This document shows, piece by piece, positions 5,435 to 7,927 of a DNA stretch of 7,927 bases. Origin of the DNA: an uncultured Planctomycetaceae bacterium (lineage in GTDB: Bacteria; Planctomycetota; Planctomycetia; Planctomycetales; Planctomycetaceae); the NCBI GenBank assembly GCA_903823545.1, contig CAIJTL010000121.1, forward strand, positions 1-7,927. Direction: 5' to 3'. The notes under the pieces are model-generated. The model was given only the letters and a program-made list of their open reading frames with translations, was not told the DNA's origin and did not search any database. Numbering within the stretch: the first letter of the stretch is position 1; the number at the start of each line of letters is the position of its first letter. A program made the translations under genes and the position numbers.

Positions 5435-7927
5435 TTAGTTCCAAGCCAATGGTTTCTGCCAGCATTGCTTAAGCTCACTGAGCGACGAGTCGACCACGAC
5501 TGCTCCGGTTGATCCTTGAATCATGAGCCGATCTGTTGTGGTGACTTCGCCTAGCTTTGCGATCGGAACATTTGCCGAACGGAAAATTGACTCGACGGCG
5601 GCCTGCAACGTTGCTGGAACTTCGATGACGAAACGGGAGTTGCTTTCCGAGAACAACAAGGCGATGTCGTCGTTCAGGCCGCTGGCGACCACGAGCGGTT
5701 GCAAGTTGAGTGACAAACCCAACCCGCCAGCGAACGCCATTTCGGCAACGGCAGTGGCGAGCCCACCTTCGCTCAAATCGTGACAGGCACGCACTAGGCC
5801 ATTGCGAATCGCATCGTGGACCGCACCAAAGGTGCGTGGTGCGAGCTCGAGATCTAGGCGCGGTACGGCTCCTCCTTCATGCCCGTTGACCAAGGCATAA
5901 TGGCTGCCGCCGAGTTCATTTGCGGTTGCTCCCACCAACAGGACTACGTTGCCTGCCGATTTGAGATCCATCGTGACGGCCTGCTCAACATCATTCAGTT
6001 GGCCGAGCGCCGTGATCAACAACGACGAGGGAATCGCTACGGTTTGTTTTTGGCCGGCCGCGTCCGTGAAAGTGAACTCGTTATTCAAACTGTCTTTGCC
6101 GCTCACGAACGGCGTTCCGAACGCGATCGCGACTTCTTTGCAGGCCAGTGCCGCTCGAACAAGCGTGCCGAGCGTTTCGGGGCGATCGGTGTTTCCCCAA
6201 CAGAAATTGTCGAGAATCGCGATGCGACGCGGGTCCGCTCCGACAGCCACACAATTTCGCACCGCCTCATCAATCGCTGCTGCCGCCATCCAATACGGAT
6301 CAAGATCACCGAATCGCGGATTCATTCCACATGCGACAGCCAGGCCGCGTTTCGACAGCAAGTTCGGTCGCACGACCGCAGCGTCGGAAGGGCCATCATT
6401 ACAGACTCCAACGAGCGGCTTCACGACGCTTCCTGCTTGCACTTCGTGGTCGTACTGCCGAATGACCCACTCTTTGCTGCATACATTGAGCGAGCCGAGG
6501 ATTCGTTTGAGATCATCGTCGTAAGCAGATTTCTGCAGTGTCCCGTCGACCTTTGCTCTCAACGGTTCGTCCGCCTTCGGTACGTAGACCGCTTCACGAA
6601 CAATCGGCGGGCGACCGTCGTGAAGGAAGCTCATCGCCAGGTCGCCCACTTCTTCACCGTGATACTTCAAAACCAAACGACCTGTTGATTTGAATTCGCC
6701 GAGCACCGCTGCTTCGACACCTTCTGATCGGCAAAGAGATTCAAACGCAGCCCATGAACTCGGCGGCACAGCAAGCACCATCCGTTCTTGAGCTTCCGAA
6801 ATCCAAATCTCGGTGTAACTCAACCCGGCATATTTCAGCGGCGCTTTTTCCAGCCACACTTCCGCTCCGAGTTCCTCACCCATCTCTCCAACGGCACTGC
6901 TAAAACCGCCCGCGCCGCAATCGGTGATCGCACTGTAAAGGCCACGATCGCGTGCTTGCAGGACGACATCGGCGACCATCTTCTCGACGACGGCATTTCC
7001 GATTTGAACAGAACCGCCCGAAATCGTTTCGCTCTCGTGGGTCAGTTCTGCTGACGAAAACGTCGCGCCGTGAATGCCATCGCGACCAGTACGTCCGCCG
7101 ACTGTGACGATGTAATCGCCCGGCTTTACCTCTTTTTCGCACTTATCAACCGGGATCATTGCTACGTTGCCGCAGTAGACCAGCGGATTACCGAGGTAAC
7201 GTTCGTCAAAGTAAATCGCGCCATTGACCGTCGGAATCCCCATGCGATTGCCGTAATCTCGCACCCCCGACACAACTCCTCGCATCACCAACTTCGGATG
7301 CAGCGTGCCTGGTGGTAATGATTCATGCGGTGTGTCTGGCGGTGCGAAGCAAAAGACATCCGTGTTGCAGATCGGCTTGGCACCCAAACCGGTCCCAAGT
7401 GGGTCTCGAATCACACCACCGAGTCCAGTGTTCGCCCCACCGTATGGCTCGATCGCTGATGGATGATTGTGGGTCTCTACTTTGATGCAAACATTTTGTG
7501 TCTCATCGAACCGCACAATTCCGGCATTGTCTTTGAAGACGCTGACGCACCAGTCGGCATCGCCAAGTTGCCGACGAATCTCGACCGTTGCTGCGAAGAT
7601 CGTTTCCTTCAACATGCTCTGGAAGTAAATGTCACGACGCCCATCTTGGTAATGAATGCGACCTCCAAGCGTCTTGTGCGAACAATGCTCAGACCACGTC
7701 TGCGCGACCGTTTCCAATTCGATGTCGGTCGGATCGCGGCCGATATCAACGAAGTGCTGGCGGATTGTCTGCATCTCCACCAAGTTGAGATAAAGCTGTC
7801 CTTCACGACTCAGTCGAGTTAACTGGTCGTCATTCATTTCACGAATGGCGATGGTTGTCAGTTTGAACTTGTACTCATTGCCAACAGCGATGCTTTCCAT
7901 TTTGAGCGGGCCAGCAATGACATGCTC
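5435..7927 (-). CDS. purL: Phosphoribosylformylglycinamidine (FGAM) synthase PurL, probably PurS-fused (5' partial)
   Basis: Step four of de novo purine synthesis: ATP-dependent conversion of FGAR to FGAM using ammonia, in the cytoplasm. 830 residues are visible. Counting from the ATG ending at 7900, motifs are SEHCSHKT (70-77, H72 matching the family's catalytic His), [20 protein letters not shown] (140-159), [16 protein letters not shown] (268-283), [20 protein letters not shown] (326-345), [12 protein letters not shown] (598-609) and [12 protein letters not shown] (706-717). These cover both AIRS-like halves. The chain ends at about 820 without a class I glutaminase domain, so ammonia should come from a separate PurQ. 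The frame stays open beyond the ATG at 7900 to the window edge (EHVIAGPLK precedes it). That ATG has no Shine-Dalgarno sequence. The VIxGPL-type lead-in resembles the linker after an N-terminal PurS domain in long PurL proteins, so a further portion of roughly 150 residues probably lies outside. The gene is convergent with the response regulator gene, 79 bases away, and is functionally unrelated to it. Confidence 0.95.
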   Translation of the reverse strand, partial: EHVIAGPLKMESIAVGNEYKFKLTTIAIREMNDDQLTRLSREGQLYLNLVEMQTIRQHFVDIGRDPTDIELETVAQTWSEHCSHKTLGGRIHYQDGRRDIYFQSMLKETIFAATVEIRRQLGDADWCVSVFKDNAGIVRFDETQNVCIKVETHNHPSAIEPYGGANTGLGGVIRDPLGTGLGAKPICNTDVFCFAPPDTPHESLPPGTLHPKLVMRGVVSGVRDYGNRMGIPTVNGAIYFDERYLGNPLVYCGNVAMIPVDKCEKEVKPGDYIVTVGGRTGRDGIHGATFSSAELTHESETISGGSVQIGNAVVEKMVADVVLQARDRGLYSAITDCGAGGFSSAVGEMGEELGAEVWLEKAPLKYAGLSYTEIWISEAQERMVLAVPPSSWAAFESLCRSEGVEAAVLGEFKSTGRLVLKYHGEEVGDLAMSFLHDGRPPIVREAVYVPKADEPLRAKVDGTLQKSAYDDDLKRILGSLNVCSKEWVIRQYDHEVQAGSVVKPLVGVCNDGPSDAAVVRPNLLSKRGLAVACGMNPRFGDLDPYWMAAAAIDEAVRNCVAVGADPRRIAILDNFCWGNTDRPETLGTLVRAALACKEVAIAFGTPFVSGKDSLNNEFTFTDAAGQKQTVAIPSSLLITALGQLNDVEQAVTMDLKSAGNVVLLVGATANELGGSHYALVNGHEGGAVPRLDLELAPRTFGAVHDAIRNGLVRACHDLSEGGLATAVAEMAFAGGLGLSLNLQPLVVASGLNDDIALLFSESNSRFVIEVPATLQAAVESIFRSANVPIAKLGEVTTTDRLMIQGSTGAVVVDSSLSELKQCWQKPLAWN

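Noticed and set aside
5879..6688. Open reading frame of 269 codons on the + strand opposite purL
   Set aside because: It lies fully inside the well-conserved purL coding sequence on the other strand and shows no domain pattern of its own; the same applies to the other + strand frames in 5500-7822.

Overview
The window holds five protein-coding genes on about 7.9 kb, packed the way bacterial genes are. The likely source is a planctomycete or a close relative. This is inferred from moderate-to-high GC, the style of the signalling proteins (soluble hybrid kinase, response regulator with an RsbW-like ATPase output), the PurL form and a GGGCGGGCAC-type intergenic palindrome. No rRNA or other marker gene is present to confirm it.

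Left part (1-1856, + strand): a betaine-lipid pair, btaA then btaB. BtaA moves the 3-amino-3-carboxypropyl group of S-adenosylmethionine onto diacylglycerol. BtaB then N-methylates the product to diacylglyceryl-trimethylhomoserine (DGTS), a phosphorus-free membrane lipid. btaA is cut by the left edge: its reading frame is open to base 1, and the first ATG lies inside the conserved SAM-binding motif. A 63-base imperfect palindrome sits between the two genes.

Middle part (2066-5355, + strand): a two-gene signalling module. The first gene is a soluble hybrid histidine kinase carrying a degenerate CBS-like pair, a coiled coil, HisKA, HATPase_c, a receiver and an HPt domain. The second is a receiver fused to an anti-sigma-type (RsbW/SpoIIAB-like) ATPase. 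A good intrinsic terminator separates them, so their expression is probably uncoupled or attenuated, although a His-Asp relay from the HPt to the second receiver is plausible.

Right part (5435-7927, - strand): purL, encoding FGAM synthase of purine biosynthesis, convergent with the signalling module and cut by the right edge. The frame stays open past the first ATG into residues that look like the linker after a fused PurS domain. The protein ends without a glutaminase domain, so a separate PurQ is expected elsewhere.

The window shows no mobile-element gene, CRISPR array, tRNA or rRNA. The points of most interest are the betaine-lipid operon with its inserted palindrome, the terminator inside the signalling module, and the two edge genes whose apparent start codons are internal.
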